DNA of 64,000 bases, taken from NCBI GenBank assembly GCA_001566295.1, contig KQ964247.1:2666001-2730000 (forward strand), given 5' to 3'. Source of the DNA: Microdochium bolleyi. Taxonomy: Eukaryota; Ascomycota; Sordariomycetes; Xylariales; Microdochiaceae. Both the position numbers and the translations under genes were made by a program. Each line of letters begins with the position of its first letter. Position 1 is the stretch's first letter. Shown here one piece after another: positions 24,266 to 37,000 of this stretch. The notes beneath the pieces are model-generated. The model saw only the letters and a program-made list of their open reading frames with translations. It was not told the DNA's origin and ran no database searches.

Positions 24266-27200
24266 CTTGAGTGATGGAGCGATTGTGTTTGAGAAGTAAC
24301 GAAGGTGTACTTGAAGCACGTAACTTGAGCGAGTGAGTTACTTGAGGGATGTCCGGCGAAGGCTGGTGATCGAAAGGGCAAAATGCAGCCTCCGTGGAGG
24401 AGAGGAAGTCCAGCTTATATGCTTCGAAGGATGCCGGCCGTCTCAAGCGGTCGAGGTTGGGCTGATGACATCGCTTTTGCTCCCAACCTGCTCGGCCCAT
24501 CTGTGTGATGGCTGGCGAGGTCTGCCCGCATGGCTAGCCTGCTGTGCGTGGGCCGCCGCAACAATCCCACAGCTTGGCCTGCCGGAGAACGTTTGGAAAG
24601 CGTCCGGTTAGTGCCTCGACGGCTCTGTCACCCGTCCTTGATCGGGTACTCTGGCCTGGGCAGGCATGTAGGCCGGCCAACAGGGGCTGCAGGATGTGTG
24701 GAGAAGGACTGACGTCGAGAAGACAACAGTAGATGTGACCAGGGCTCGAGAGATGCCTGCCTGTGCTTGGAGCCGGGCTCATGGACTCTGGTGGTGACAG
24801 CAAAGAGGTGGTGTTGTTGCCCAGGCACGGCTGCATGTGGGGATCGGCACCAGCGACTTACACCTTCGCCGGGGCCCTGCCAACTCTGGTGTCAACCTGG
24901 GTGCTGATTCGCTCATGGCCGGCTCGAGGTGTGTGTGGTGCCACCGAACCTTGCAGAGCTGCATGCGCTGTCGTGCCCTGACTACTGCGGACTACAGCGA
25001 CAGTGACTCTGCGTTCTGTGACTGGCTCCGTCCTGGGTGTTGGGAAACGGCGCAGAGTGGTTGGACGGCAACCAGCCACGGCCACCACGGTCCACGATCA
25101 CCTCCGGGCGTTGCTGTCTGCCAGCCTCGCAGTTGCCACGGGAGACTGCTGGTGTGACCGCGAGAGACGTGCATATCGGCAAAGCCAAAGAGGCATAGCA
25201 GAGTTCGTAGGTCAGTGGCTGGTCCTGCTCTGACCCCTCCCCTCCAAACAGAACAATGCCACGAAAAAAAAGCAAAGGATCGGATCGGCGTCCTGGTCCG
25301 CGGGCACTCCATGGCCTGGCTCCGGGGCACCAGCCTGTAGTTGACTCCAGCATCAGAGCTGGGGAAGAGAGAGATCGTGATGGCCGGGGCCGATCCTTGT
25401 GGTGATGGTGCTGGCGGGGCCGATCGCGCGAGCAGCAACCCCTGGCGTCGCAACCGCCAAGCCCGCCGAGGACCTCGTGTTGTTTAGCACAACCAGGCCC
25501 AGCAGCGACAGCGCTGTTGTGGAGGTCTTGCTGCTGCCGTGGCACCGGCCGGGTGTGCTGTTGGTCGCGGCCGAGGATGTCGAGAGGCGTGGGAGTTTGT
25601 CACTGGCTAGTGGCTGGGGCTGCCTCGAGTCGATTGCTCAATTGCTGCATTGCGAAGCTTGCCCAGGATGATCTGGAGAGAGGCAGGGACAGACTTCGCC
25701 GTTGTTGTGATGAGGGGAGCTGGCTCTGCACGCGCGAGTGCCGACAGCCCCGGGCAGGAGCGCTGGAGGCGCCCGTGGACCACGCGGAGGCACCACGCGG
25801 AGACACCAGGCAACGGCGTCACTGGCTCGAGCCCCTGGCACGCCCTATCCTTGGCAAAGGCTTGTGGTGTGCATGGCATGAATGGCTTTACTTGCACAGT
25901 GGCACAAGTCCCACGGGCGAGGGAGCCAGCAGGGAAAACGGGCGCCATCCCGCCCCTCCCCCAGCGCGTCGGCTACCGGCAGCAACAACGACCATGGCCG
26001 GGCCATGCTCCCGACCCTTGCTAGCCCAGAGTCTCGTGCCCGCTCAACATCCTCCTTTCAAGAACAATGACGACACCCAGCCATCACAGCTCCGGCCATC
26101 CAGCCATCCAACAACACGGAAAAGTGCATCTTCTCCGCCAGGCAGACCGCAGCACCCACTGTGCCCACCTCGCCCACCACGCCAAGTCTGGCCCCTGGCG
26201 TGATCAGATTCTCGCATCTCGCATCTCTCCGCATTGAGGCATTTCAGAGCAACGAGCGGGGACCGAGTGCATCAGAAGATTCCTGCTTCTTCTTCGGTGT
26301 AGGGGGCTCGGGGGAGTAATGGCGTAGACTTGACCAGGCTGCCTGGGGATATACTCCGTGGTGCTATCACAAGCTGACGTGAGAGATGCCCGCCAGAGCT
26401 GCATTGCCTTTGGCTGTCAGCAATCGACCAGTCTTGTCTGCACCAAGAAAGCAATCGAGCCATGGCCGGCCCTGGAATCGCCCAAGGCGATCATGGCTAG
26501 TCAAGACCCGTCCTCGGTGCGGCCGAGCAAGACATCCCTTTGTTCAGCTGCTGCTCAGGGGCCCACTAAGCACGCCTTCAGCCCCTAGCCAAAGTCTAGT
26601 TGCGCACAATGCCTCCGCTGTTGCCGAACCATCAGAGTCAGCAGCTCTATTCTGTACTTTGGTTGCCCAGGCAGCTCGGATAAGCAGCCCTGTAGCACGT
26701 GTGACGGCAACAACGGCACGCTCAGCCAGGCACCGGCCTCGCCAGCTCTGCTTCGGAGCACGACGACCGGCAACGGCCGGTGGAGACTGTACCTGAGACC
26801 TACAGCTCTGGCTACACACGCCGCCGAGCCGCTGCCGGGCCAAGCCGCTTGTCTCCTCGGCTGCGAGCTTTTCTGCGGATACCTCTCGGGCGAGACGGTC
26901 GAGATGGTGGTCCGGCGTCACTCGGAGTGGCCAGTCAGCTCAGTTGGGCACCACAGGCGAGGCTACGATAGCGTACTTTGTGCTCCATGCCTGCACACAA
27001 CTCCAAATCGCGCTTTAGGATCTCCACGTTCCTGCATCTCGAACGTCATCGCTTCCTATTATGGGTTCGTTCTCACGCCATGTCGCCTACGTGCGGCTGT
27101 CAACCTAGCACACCTGAATCGGAGTGGGTACAACACCCCGATTACTGAAGTCCACAGTCGTGCTGTGTTTTACATCTGACGACAATGGTTTGACAAATCG

Positions 27201-28731
27201 TGACTTCATGCCGTGTTTCTTTCAGGATTGTTAGTGATGTGAGCTAGCTTCGGCCGAGGCGTGGAAAGGTTGGCATGAATCGATCTATCGTGCGGATAAT
27301 CCGGCTGTATACTATCGTAGGCATCTACGCAAATATCGCGTGATCTAAGCGGCATCTGGTCAACCTCCGGCGCACTTCTCAAGTTTAGTATCACGACCAC
27401 GCGGGTCCGCCACGCCGTCATAGAAAAGAAAATGCTCCGTCACGCGGAGAAACTGAAAATTTGTCTCTTCCGCGGTGCCTCCACTCCCGCTGGAACCATG
27501 CCTGAGCAGTGAGCCGAATGTGTAGTCGAAGTCGGTAGTTTGACAAGTCTAGCGACATCGAAGAGGAGACTGAGCGTGCACTTGAGATGTGCCTTGGGCG
27601 AGCAGCCTGTGCCGCTGACACTGATTGGGAATTATTGCTGCAGACGAACGCATAGGCGGGTGCAATTGCTGTGTGATAGACGTCGCTGTGCGAAAGACAC
27701 CGCATTGCCGCCAGAAGAAGGTCATATATACCTAGTCCTCGGGGACACAAAGCGGTTATCAGCTCTATCTACCATATGAACGTGACCGATCTCGTGCTTT
27801 CCATTCATCAAACATTCATGTTTGGGGATTGCCCGATCTTGCAAGTGACCATGCTTGCGCCAGGATATCCTCCAGATCACAGCGCAAGAGCACACGGAAT
27901 GAGGTTTTGCAACTCATGCTTTCTTCTAGCATAGTTGCTCCAGATTTATCTTTCAAGACAGAAGTCATAACCACAGCTGTCACCTGATGCAGGCGAGCAC
28001 AAGTTATGGTCGAGGCTGCGCTGTGACGGCTTCCGGGACGATATTGAGAGACCATTGCAGCCTCAACTCGAGGAGGTGAAGATTATCCTTGGGCTGATAA
28101 TCAATGCTTCTTGTCTTTTGTCATCATTATGCTCGCGAATGTTTACATATCCTCTTGGTTTGGGCTTTGGTGACGAGCTGGTCGCCGCGATCGCCCTAAC
28201 CCGCCCTACAAGATAGAGCTCAGTTACAGGGAGTGGAATACAACCGGTGGCTGCGTACCTAATACACATATCTTGAGCGCATGAATGACCTGCTCATCGA
28301 GACTTGATGCAGTGCAGGTGTGCGCTACTTGCGCAACTTGTTGCTGAAGCAACCACTGACCTTGACGCTCTTGCTTGCCTGGTGCATGGCTGCGCGAGAG
28401 CTGCTCGGAGGCCAGAGTGCAAACGGCGACCTTCCCAACGCTCCTGCCTTTCCTCCAGGACTTGAGTCAGACAAAACCAGACACCACCTGGGCACACTTG
28501 TACTGCAACCCTCAGGTGTCCACGCAAGGAGTCTCCTCGTTGGTCTTGGTCAACCTCCAGCCCTCCAACCGTCAAGTCGAGTCGCACGACACATTCGTGA
28601 CAATCTCTGCACGGTTCGCAACCTTGTCCACCTGGGTAGTCTTCTACATCCACACCGGAACGAATATCACCTTCCAGCCCCAGCTCACATCAACGCCAAC
28701 TACCACCATCTTCTCCCCGGAAACCAGCACC
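24266..28731. other. Gene-free block 1 (4.4 kb)
   Basis: The block starts with the promoter of the GPI protein gene and ends with the 5' flank of the GNAT gene. Between about 24.5 and 27.0 kb the DNA is GC-rich and all open frames are short, overlapping and rich in Arg/Pro/Ser/Cys, without any family motif. From about 27 kb the DNA looks less GC-rich. The GNAT gene's frame is open from about 28375 but has no ATG before 28732. I see no transposase, reverse transcriptase, tRNA or terminal repeats. Confidence 0.55.
24413..24422 (-). promoter_or_regulatory. TATA-like element of the GPI protein gene
   Basis: On the minus strand the sequence reads gcatataagc, about 150 bases before the start codon at 24265, a sensible place for a fungal core promoter. 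Confidence 0.45.
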
Positions 28732-31371
28732 ATGGCGTTTGGATGGGACAATAATCCAGGCAAATGGCCCCCCTGGGACGAGGACCAGACATCAACAGTT
28801 CCGAAGGCAGCCATCGTTGATGCCGTCAAGCCGGTCGTCCCAGCGTTGGAAACCTGGGCGATGTCTTCGAAGGAAAACATCCCCACAGCGAAGAACAACC
28901 CCATGGTAGAGCAAGGCTGCTTAACGCCCAGCAACGGTGAGACGAAGCCAGAGAAACAGATCATCTCGCCGACAAAGGACATCACCCCTACATCACAGGA
29001 TGACTGGACAGCCCCCAGCAATGATGGCATCAAGCCGGCGCTGGAGCAGAACAACAACCCTGCTTCCTCCACCACGGATATCAAGAAGCTCAAGGTCGTG
29101 AACAAATGGAATACCTGGAGCAGGGCCCAGGCTACAAAGCCCATGCCTGATGACTTGCTTTACAATCCAGTCAAGTTTGCGTCTTCAGCGGCACCTCACG
29201 GCTCACTCACCATTGCCTCACCTGTCCTATCAGAGAAGAAGTCAGAGGTTCTTCAGGAGACACCACACCAGCAGATTCTCCCCGAGACTCGGTCAGCCAT
29301 GGATCAGCAGGCGCCGCTTCCGTCGACGCCTCTGCCTCATTTGCGGAAACAGTCACATCAACAGATGTCTACTGGTCGACAAGCAACTTCTCCACAACAG
29401 GAGCCTGGTCTGCAACACACGCCGGCTCCTTCGCATGCACTTCCTCAACGAGAGATATCTACACTTCCGCAGACACCGCCTCAGCCAGCTACGCCTATTT
29501 CTGCTAACATCAAGGTTGCCAGCCTGGTATCATCGCACAAGGCTGCCCAGACAGAGGTCATCAGAGCTCATGAGCATGAAACCGTTGATGGCTCTGCCTC
29601 TAAAATCACGGCCAAGGCGAATGGCGTGCATGGAAATGCCAATGTAACTCTGAGAGACACACATGCAGAAAATGTCAGTGATGTGGAATTGAAGAATGCC
29701 AATCACGGCCCAAGTATGATGAGTCGATTGCTCGAGAATCTGGAGAGGCAGCAACGGGTCAAGAACGAAGCCGTCGCTGCCAAACGGCGTGAGGAGGCTG
29801 CTGCAATAGAGGCTGCCAGAGAAAAGCAGCGCCAGAAAGAAGAGCAGCTCAAGCTTGCCATCGATGAGCAAGCCGCAGAAGAACGCGATCTGGCTACCGA
29901 GAAACAGCCGGAAGTTGAGACTGCCCAGCACAGTCAGATCCCGGCCCGGCCACCGACCGAGTCGCAAAACCTTGACCGTCGTGAGGAATACTCCTCTTCT
30001 AGCCAACAGGCACTCACCGAGAGTCATTTCGACCCTTGGTCGCAGACCGATCCGGTCGCAGCGGAAGGCAACCGCAAATCGCGCAGACTTGGCCTTCAGA
30101 AACCCGAAAAGCGACATGTTCCTGACATCAGAGGCACTCAGAACCCAACAATGCCAGGCGCCAGAGTCGACTGGGATGCATGTCGTGGACGGGGAAGAGC
30201 ATCTTGGAAACAAGGTAGTGCAACTTCCGTTGATGGTTTCGAGGTTGATTCTGAGCTGAAGAGATACGTTCACTTCTGGCGAGAGACCGCGTATGATCGC
30301 CGTGGAAGAAACACATCATTTTCCGATCGTCTCGGCCACGAGTTTTGTGACGTTGATACCATACAGGGGAGGCTCCTAGAGCCCATCCAGTATGAGAATG
30401 CCCGCCGGCGTGAGTCGTCATTCATCTCCTGACAACTCGAATGCAATCGCTAATGCTTCACAGTTACCGAGAACAGAACTCCGCGTGCTGACCTGACGGC
30501 TCTGGACGCAATGACAGCCAAGATGGCGGCGCTTCGTATCTCGCCCGAGACCTTTCTTACACAGATAGCAGCGCCAACGTCGATGATCAGCAAATCGGTG
30601 GCTACAAGTGTGGCCAATTTTGCTGCGTCTGACGAGACAGTTGCGACCACTGATGTCAAGATCGCATGCCACCTGCGCCCAGCATTCAAGTCAGACCTTC
30701 GGAGTGTGACAGCAATCTACAACCAAGAAGTACGAACCTCGCACAGAACCCTGGACTCTCACGAGGTGTCTGAATCGGACATGATCAGACTCTTCAACAA
30801 GTGCAAAACCAGCAACGCCCCGTTTCTGGTTGCTGTCAAAGGCCGCCCCCAGCCTTGTCACACGGTCTGCTCAGACATAATCATCGGTCTTGCGTTTGTC
30901 GAAGTCCTTGCCACGGGCATCGGCGGTTCATGGGACACATGCGCCGCAACCTGCGGTCGTGTCACTCTCGTTGTCCACCCAGGCTACCGCAAGAACCGTG
31001 TTGGCACTGCCATGCTGGACCTGGTCATCTCGTGCTGTTCCCAGCGCCACCGGCCCTACCAGGGCTACGAGTTCGTCAACCCTGATGACGACAAACGTTT
31101 CGTCCGGCCAATCGACAACCTCGGCCGGTGGTACAAGCTGTACTTCGAAGTCTTCATCAAGAGTGACATCAGCAGCTCCGGCAGGCCGGCGGCCGAGCGG
31201 CTCAGAGATCACGACGAGTGGTGGCTTTGCGAGTCCCTCGAGACGCGCTTCTGCACGCTGCTCATCGACCACAAGGAGAAGATGTACCGCCACAAAAGCG
31301 ACGACGAGAAAGGTACTTACTGGCTCGACCGACTGACTCTGCAGCACGAGTGCCGAGACTGGAAGTCTTGA
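28732..31371 (+). CDS. GNAT-family N-acetyltransferase with long disordered N-terminus
   Basis: Two exons, 28732-30409 and 30464-31371, are joined over a 54-nt intron and give 861 aa. The start has a strong CACCATGGC context and is the first ATG in frame. About the first 330 residues are Pro/Gln/Thr-rich and disordered. Next comes a charged coiled-coil (MSRLLENLERQQRVKNEAVA and after). From about residue 626 there is a GNAT fold like phosphinothricin and ribosomal acetyltransferases: LRPAFKSDLRSVTAIYNQEV as the first strand-helix, then VTLVVHPGYRKNRVGTAMLD containing the acetyl-CoA loop (R-x-x-x-x-G-x-A form). A Cys-rich insert and an acidic tail follow. The family transfers acetyl groups to amines; the substrate is unknown. 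The loop departs from the classical Q/R-x-x-G-x-G/A spacing, so activity is probable but not certain. Confidence 0.8.
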
Positions 31372-32011
31372 AGCCCTCGAAGTTTTGCCCAACGGGACGG
31401 CGGAGCATGGGACGCCATAATGCAGGGCGATTGTAACAAAGTGTATTTCGCCGTGCACATCACCGAGGAGGCTAGGGTTGAAATTGACGTGGCATTGTGC
31501 CGCTCAGGCGAAACAGCGGAAGCAGAAGCGTCATTTATATGGCCACTGTGGGCGCAACACAAGGACACGACTCCCATGGTAGAGGAAATGAACACGAACC
31601 ACTGGCACGAATGTAGGACATAACATTTATGGTGATGGTCATGCTAGACCTCAATCAATCTTCTATGGAAAGCAACTGCATGTCGCCAATCTCAAGTCTA
31701 TCTGACATGTCCTGAAGCATGCATAGCCCACGGACGTCTGGTGGGCAAGTTCAAAAAGGCAAGCGTGAACGCCCCCAAAAGAGAAAACAGTGTTAAAAAC
31801 CCAAAGCCCGGGCCTTCCCCGCGCCGATTAACGCCTTAATTTGACCCAGACGATGACCTGGAAGCCCCAAGAAGGAGAAGTGTGCCTTACAGATGCCCAA
31901 ACGCCAGAAATACCCTGCACGCCGATTACGCCAAATTCTAGTCCAAGAAAATGCAACAAAACGATCCTCACGTCCGCCGAGGCCAAGCGACCTGGCTTCG
32001 AGGCAACGGCT
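31372..32011. other. Intergenic between convergent GNAT and F-box genes
   Basis: The two genes converge on this 640-base stretch, which should hold both 3' UTRs. No coding content is recognised. Confidence 0.6.
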
Positions 32012-34099
32012 TTACATCACGGAGCAGGAACCAGCGACGGTCCGCGCCCTCCGACGCCCAGCCACTGGGCCTACGCCCTCCTCATCGGCATGCAGCGCCG
32101 CAGCCTCGCGGGCCCTGCGTCGCCGTCGCCGCACGCCGGCACCTGCGGCTCCGGCCTCTTCCACAGCCTGCATATAGCCAGCCCATTTGCGCTCTAGCCT
32201 CGTGGCGGAGGCAAAGTCGCCGTTGAGCACGCGCTGTGTGTGTTGTTCGACGGTCTGCTGCCAGCCGTAGAAGCTCTTGAGGCCAATGATCTCGGTTGGA
32301 TATGAGGGTGTCGAAGGTTCAGCCACTTCGTTCGTGCCTGCCGGCATTGGCTCGCGGATCTCGGCGTTCCAGGACAGAATCTCGCGAATGCCAGTCCAGG
32401 TAACGAACTGACAGTCATAGACCACAAGACGCAATCCAACGGTAGGTCGAGACTTGCTGTCAAGAGACCTAGCTGCGCGACCGCGGACCATCGCAGCTGC
32501 TTCAGCAAGGACGAGGTCACCACACCTGGTGTTGTCCAAGTCGACACTCCTGAGGCTGACACACTGTTTCATGACCGGGACCATGCCGGCATCGCCGAGG
32601 TTCTCGCAGTAGCTCAGGGAGAGGTGCTCGAGAATTGGTGCACAAGGGGCCTTGGCTAGATGCTCAGAGAGGATGTCATTCGTCAGATCGGCGAGGTCCT
32701 CCAACTCCAGGTGTGTTAATCGAGGCGTTGTGGAGAAGACCGGCTCGAGGGCAGAATCTGTCAATTCAGCACAACCATTGAGCTGCAGTCCCTCAAGCTC
32801 AGGCACATTGTAGCCAAGAGCTTTGACACCATCGTCTGTGAGGCGTGTACATCTACTTAGATCGAGATGTCGTAGTCTCCTGGCTGGAACCACCGGTCGA
32901 TCAGTGAGGATGTCAATCTCGGGGTCAGTGCCCACGACCATGGTCCTGAGAGCCTCGTCGCTGAGCTCGGTGCAGCCATTGAGCACGAGGCGCTCAAGAT
33001 TGTTCGTGTCAAAAATGGCTTGAGCTACCTCGACGTTGTCGAAGCCCTTTACCTCGCCCGCCCGCAAGTCGCGAAGCTTGGGGCAACCCTGGACAACCAT
33101 CCGAACACCGCGCGCGTCCATCTGCTTGCACCACGAGACGTTCAAGGTCTCGAGCTGAGGGCAGTGCTGCGAGATTATCTTGCAGGTGCTGTTTGTAACA
33201 GCTGGCAAGCTTGTGAGGTTGAGGTTCACCAATTTGACGTTGTTTTTCAAAAGACCGTGGAGAGTCTGCCGCTGGAAGTTGCGGCAGCCTTCAAGGCTTG
33301 CGTTGTACAGGTTCTTGCAGGCATTGACGACAACTTCGGCGCGCTCGTAGTGCTCAATCTGGAGACAGCCTCGGAGATTAAGGTTCTGAATGAATGGCCC
33401 GGCCGCCATGATGATCTTAGCGAGAGATTCCGCTGGAATGTCCTGGTAGAATTCGGTCGCATCAAAGTGGGTCCAGAGCTGGCCATCAAAGGCATACTTG
33501 TAGAATTCCTTGTTGACTCGAGATGCTCGAATGAGCTCCTTAGGCCCGAGGTACGAAAAGATCTGGATGCGGACCTCGTCCGGCATGTTGGCCCAAAAGT
33601 CGTACGGGGGTCTTTGGACTGTTGCTGAACGCGACCTCGCGGCCACGACATCGCGGGGCAAGGAGGCTGAGCCAGGCGTCAAGCAGATGGTGGAGCCATT
33701 GGCAGCCTTTCTTGTAGCTAGTTGAGTATCAGAGTCTTGGAAGGCCGGGAATTCGACAGCTGGTGTTCCGGGTCCGGAATCGACGGTGTCGGGGAAATAA
33801 CTCTTCATCAGGCTGCTTGGAGTGCCGGGAGTGAATTGACCGTAGGCTGGGGTGCCGGCCAGACTAACACAGGACAGGGTGCCTCGGTTGCCATATGGGG
33901 CGCTGGACGAGCGTGCCCGCCCAATGCCGGTGAGCGAAGAAGAAGACGAGATCCGCTGGATGCCACGCAGGAGCTTTTGTCGTTTCTTCTCCTTGACGGG
34001 GGGGCTCTCGAGCGGCGGGGTCAGAGGTGTTTCGACCATGGCTGATCCGGGCGTGCCGAGCATTACGGACGAGGAGGAGCTGCTGGTGGTGAGAGACAT
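32012..34099 (-). CDS. F-box/leucine-rich-repeat protein with CaaX-like C-terminus
   Basis: A single exon encodes 695 aa. The first 160 residues are Ser/Thr/Pro-rich. An F-box lies at about 168-212 (FWANMPDEVRIQIFSYLGPK, then WTHFDATEF). From about residue 235 to 560 run AMN1/FBXL-type leucine-rich repeats, including LETLNVSWCKQM, LRHLDLSRCTRLTDDGVKAL and LEHLSLSYCENLGDAGM. F-box/LRR proteins recruit substrates to SCF ubiquitin ligases via Skp1. The tail is strongly basic (six Arg in a row, later GRRRAR) and ends Cys-Ser-Val-Met, a good CaaX prenylation box with Met favouring farnesyl transfer. Mammalian FBXL2 and FBXL20 also carry CaaX ends, so membrane attachment is plausible here. Substrates are unknown. 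The start at 34099 is the only sensible ATG ahead of the F-box. Confidence 0.93.
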   Translation of the reverse strand: MSLTTSSSSSSVMLGTPGSAMVETPLTPPLESPPVKEKKRQKLLRGIQRISSSSSLTGIGRARSSSAPYGNRGTLSCVSLAGTPAYGQFTPGTPSSLMKSYFPDTVDSGPGTPAVEFPAFQDSDTQLATRKAANGSTICLTPGSASLPRDVVAARSRSATVQRPPYDFWANMPDEVRIQIFSYLGPKELIRASRVNKEFYKYAFDGQLWTHFDATEFYQDIPAESLAKIIMAAGPFIQNLNLRGCLQIEHYERAEVVVNACKNLYNASLEGCRNFQRQTLHGLLKNNVKLVNLNLTSLPAVTNSTCKIISQHCPQLETLNVSWCKQMDARGVRMVVQGCPKLRDLRAGEVKGFDNVEVAQAIFDTNNLERLVLNGCTELSDEALRTMVVGTDPEIDILTDRPVVPARRLRHLDLSRCTRLTDDGVKALGYNVPELEGLQLNGCAELTDSALEPVFSTTPRLTHLELEDLADLTNDILSEHLAKAPCAPILEHLSLSYCENLGDAGMVPVMKQCVSLRSVDLDNTRCGDLVLAEAAAMVRGRAARSLDSKSRPTVGLRLVVYDCQFVTWTGIREILSWNAEIREPMPAGTNEVAEPSTPSYPTEIIGLKSFYGWQQTVEQHTQRVLNGDFASATRLERKWAGYMQAVEEAGAAGAGVRRRRRRAREAAALHADEEGVGPVAGRRRARTVAGSCSVM

Positions 34100-37000
34100 G
34101 GCGACGTGCGTTCCGAGTTGTCAGGCAGCCGCACTGGCGGTGGTCTTGTCGAAGGTTTTGTCGAGAACAGAAGACTGACATGCACCTGGCGGTGGACGAG
34201 CGATGGAAGAGTCGGGTTTGCTGGTCGGCCAGTTGTGAAGGAGAGTGCGGAGGAAGGAGTCGACCGGGTGTTTGAACCCTTCAAGGTGCAGCGGCCCCGA
34301 ATTGGAGAGTTATGGAGCCGGCCCCTGGCCTCGGTGGGGAACACAGTGGGGATGGCGAGGACGGGCAGTTGCGCCGCTGGGACAGGGCGGGGTTCCCGGC
34401 GATTCTCGACGTGGGGAAGCGCTTCCACGGGCAGGGGTCTGAGCTGGCCACGAGTGTGCTGTTGCTGCGATGCAAAGAAGAATCTCTTGATACCGAGCAG
34501 AGGACGGCAATCCAAAGGTCCAATGTGACCCGTCGTTGTCGGTGAAGCCTAAAAGAGCTCGGGGTTTGCAGGCTGGCTGAGCGCTCGAGAAATCGACTGG
34601 TGGTGCTCCGTATGAGGGGAATATTTACACGGGAAGCCTGGTCCGGACTGGATGGTCGTGTGTGGTGGTCGGAGCTCCGGCTTTCCCCACCGAGCACTGG
34701 ACCACTGTTGCGCGTCTTTTTGGCCAAGGTACGCACGACACTCTGCTCAATTACAGAGACAAGAAGGTGAGAGAACCAAGAGAGCGAGGACGGAGGGTTG
34801 TCGGTCCTGTCCTGCGACCCTCGGGACGATCAGCCTGGCGGCGCCAAAAGGGCTGCAGGTCCGGGAAAAGGGTCGTGGGAATTCCCTCAAAGCGGGATGC
34901 TGGAGGGTCGGAATCTGGAGCGAGAAGCCCAGGATGGGGTTCTGGAGCGTCTGCGGCCGGGCTGCTGGCCTGGGCTTCCGGCCGTCTGAGCCAACCAGGA
35001 GGAGGAAAGGGTCCTGGTGAGGAGACGCCGGCAGGTTGCCACCAGACGAGGCTAAGAAGGGCCTGCTGCAAGTCGTCAGCTTGGGTCCACCAGCTGGGCT
35101 CTGGGCTGTGCTGGCTGGCGACAAGTCTGACAAAAAGGAACTGCGAGGATGGCTGTTTGTTGGAGTCGGCTGTTGGTGAACCGGTTGGAAGGATGCTCAG
35201 AGTCGCACGAGGTGGACATGGCGCTGGTCTTTAGTGATTGCGGCACTCTGACTGTGAGGTGCACCTGATAACGCCTGTTGATGGTGCCTGCCGCCATCAC
35301 TGCTTGGTTATCACGAGGTGTGCTCCCGCACGCACGCCCACGCACTTGTTGACACCACCACCACCATCACCACCACCACCACCATCACCACCACCACCCT
35401 CCGCAGCAACGAGGAGAAGGAGGGGAGGCCAGGACCCACGGGATGGATCGACACTGGACCCCAAGAGCGCGGAAGGAACAACTCGCGCAGTGGAGCGCAG
35501 CGGCGTCCACGGGTGGGGCCAAGACCGCCAGACCCACAAGGACCCTGACCGACGACCGCCGAGCCAGTGGCCATCGACCCCGCCGAGCCCGCCTCCTTCC
35601 GTGCATGTTCTCGCCGCCCGTCGGCTGGGTCTTATCTCAGCCTCTAGTTCCCTGCCGCAGATTGCTGATAACGGACCAGGGACCAGGCTGTGGGTGGTGG
35701 GCCATGTGCCTTCTCCTGCTCGCAACGAAACAATATTTCCCCGTGACTACTCCGTCCATGGCTTGTGCCCCAGTGAGACATGGCGGATACCATGGACAGG
35801 CCGCTGTTGCACCAGACGCCCTGGCAGACCGAGACTGCAGACAGAGCCTTGATGGTGCCATTGTTGCAGCTCTCACGCGGCCCGCGACATGCTGCCTCAA
35901 CGGTCCCGAGGTCCGGTCCTGAAGGCAACAACGGGGACGCTGGACTGCAATGGACCCTGCCTGCATCGCACGCCATGCCGCCCCAGCGAATCGTTTGCCC
36001 GGGCCGGTGCCACAGTCTGACAGCCACCACGACGCAAAGCGGAAGGAGGCAGACTCGGTCGGTCCCTTCACGCATCGGATCTGCACGAGATGCGTCGCCG
36101 TCTGAAATCAGCCCAGGGGCCGGTGGTTGGCTCTTGCGCTCTTTCTCGCTTGCTGTGCTTGCTGACTGTGTTTGATCTGCTAGTCCCGACCCTCGGCGCG
36201 ACGATCCTGCACCCTTTGGTTTGTTGTGCCTGTGGCAATATGCAGAAACCCGCCAAGTTCCTGCCGCCATGTGTGCGAATGTGTGCAGGATGCCATCAGC
36301 AATGGTATCCCGAGCCATTTGGAGGGCTGGAGGCATGCAAAAGAACAACCAAAGTGCTGTCCTGGCTGTCTTTCAGGGTCCACACCCACCCCACTGACTT
36401 CCACCAGCCACCTGCAACCCTCACCACTTTGACGGCAACTCCCCATTGGACTCTCGTGGATGCTCATGTGCGCTCTGTGCAGCGTGACCCGTCCATACCG
36501 CGCAGGAGCATGACCACTTCCTTATCTCATGAGTAGCACGCGCCGCCACACATGGCGGGATTCCCATCCGTGCCTCGACTCGCGTGCTCAAGCCCGGCCA
36601 CATGGCCATCTCTAGCCTCTATGCCCCATCTGGCCGGCCGTTGCACTTTAGTTCTCGCCGGTGCCGACTCTAGTCCGTTGTGGGAGCAGCCTTCCACGGT
36701 GTTCCGTGCCCTGCCTGATGACCACTCGCCGACAGGACCAGAGGGAGCTAGGATGACTCGCAACGCACCGTCGTGTAAACTAGTGGTCGGCGTCGGCACT
36801 TGGGCGAGACTCTGGCCGGGTTTGTCCCGGGCATTGTGTCGTCGTCGTCGAGCCCGGGGGTCTTAACATACTGGACTCGGCCGGACTCCGTGCTGAATGG
36901 AAGTCCATGATCATGACAATGACAGGACGCTCTCTGACTTCGGAGCGCTTGCACATTCAAGCACCAGGACTCCCGCGGGGGGGGTCGCCGGCACTTCTCA

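Noticed and set aside
23528..24274. A 248-codon open frame antisense to the GPI protein gene.
   Set aside because: It mirrors the Thr/Val repeat codons of the sense gene and has no domain. The sense frame has a signal peptide and GPI tail, so this is a shadow.
24500..28300. A decayed transposon filling block 1.
   Set aside because: No terminal repeats, no transposase or reverse-transcriptase motifs, and no AT-rich mutation pattern as in RIP-hit repeats.
28375..28731. In-frame upstream extension of the GNAT gene.
   Set aside because: There is no ATG in frame before 28732, which has an excellent start context.
35644..36348. A 234-codon minus-strand open frame in block 2.
   Set aside because: Low complexity, no family motif, overlaps other open frames in several phases, no good promoter or splice pattern.
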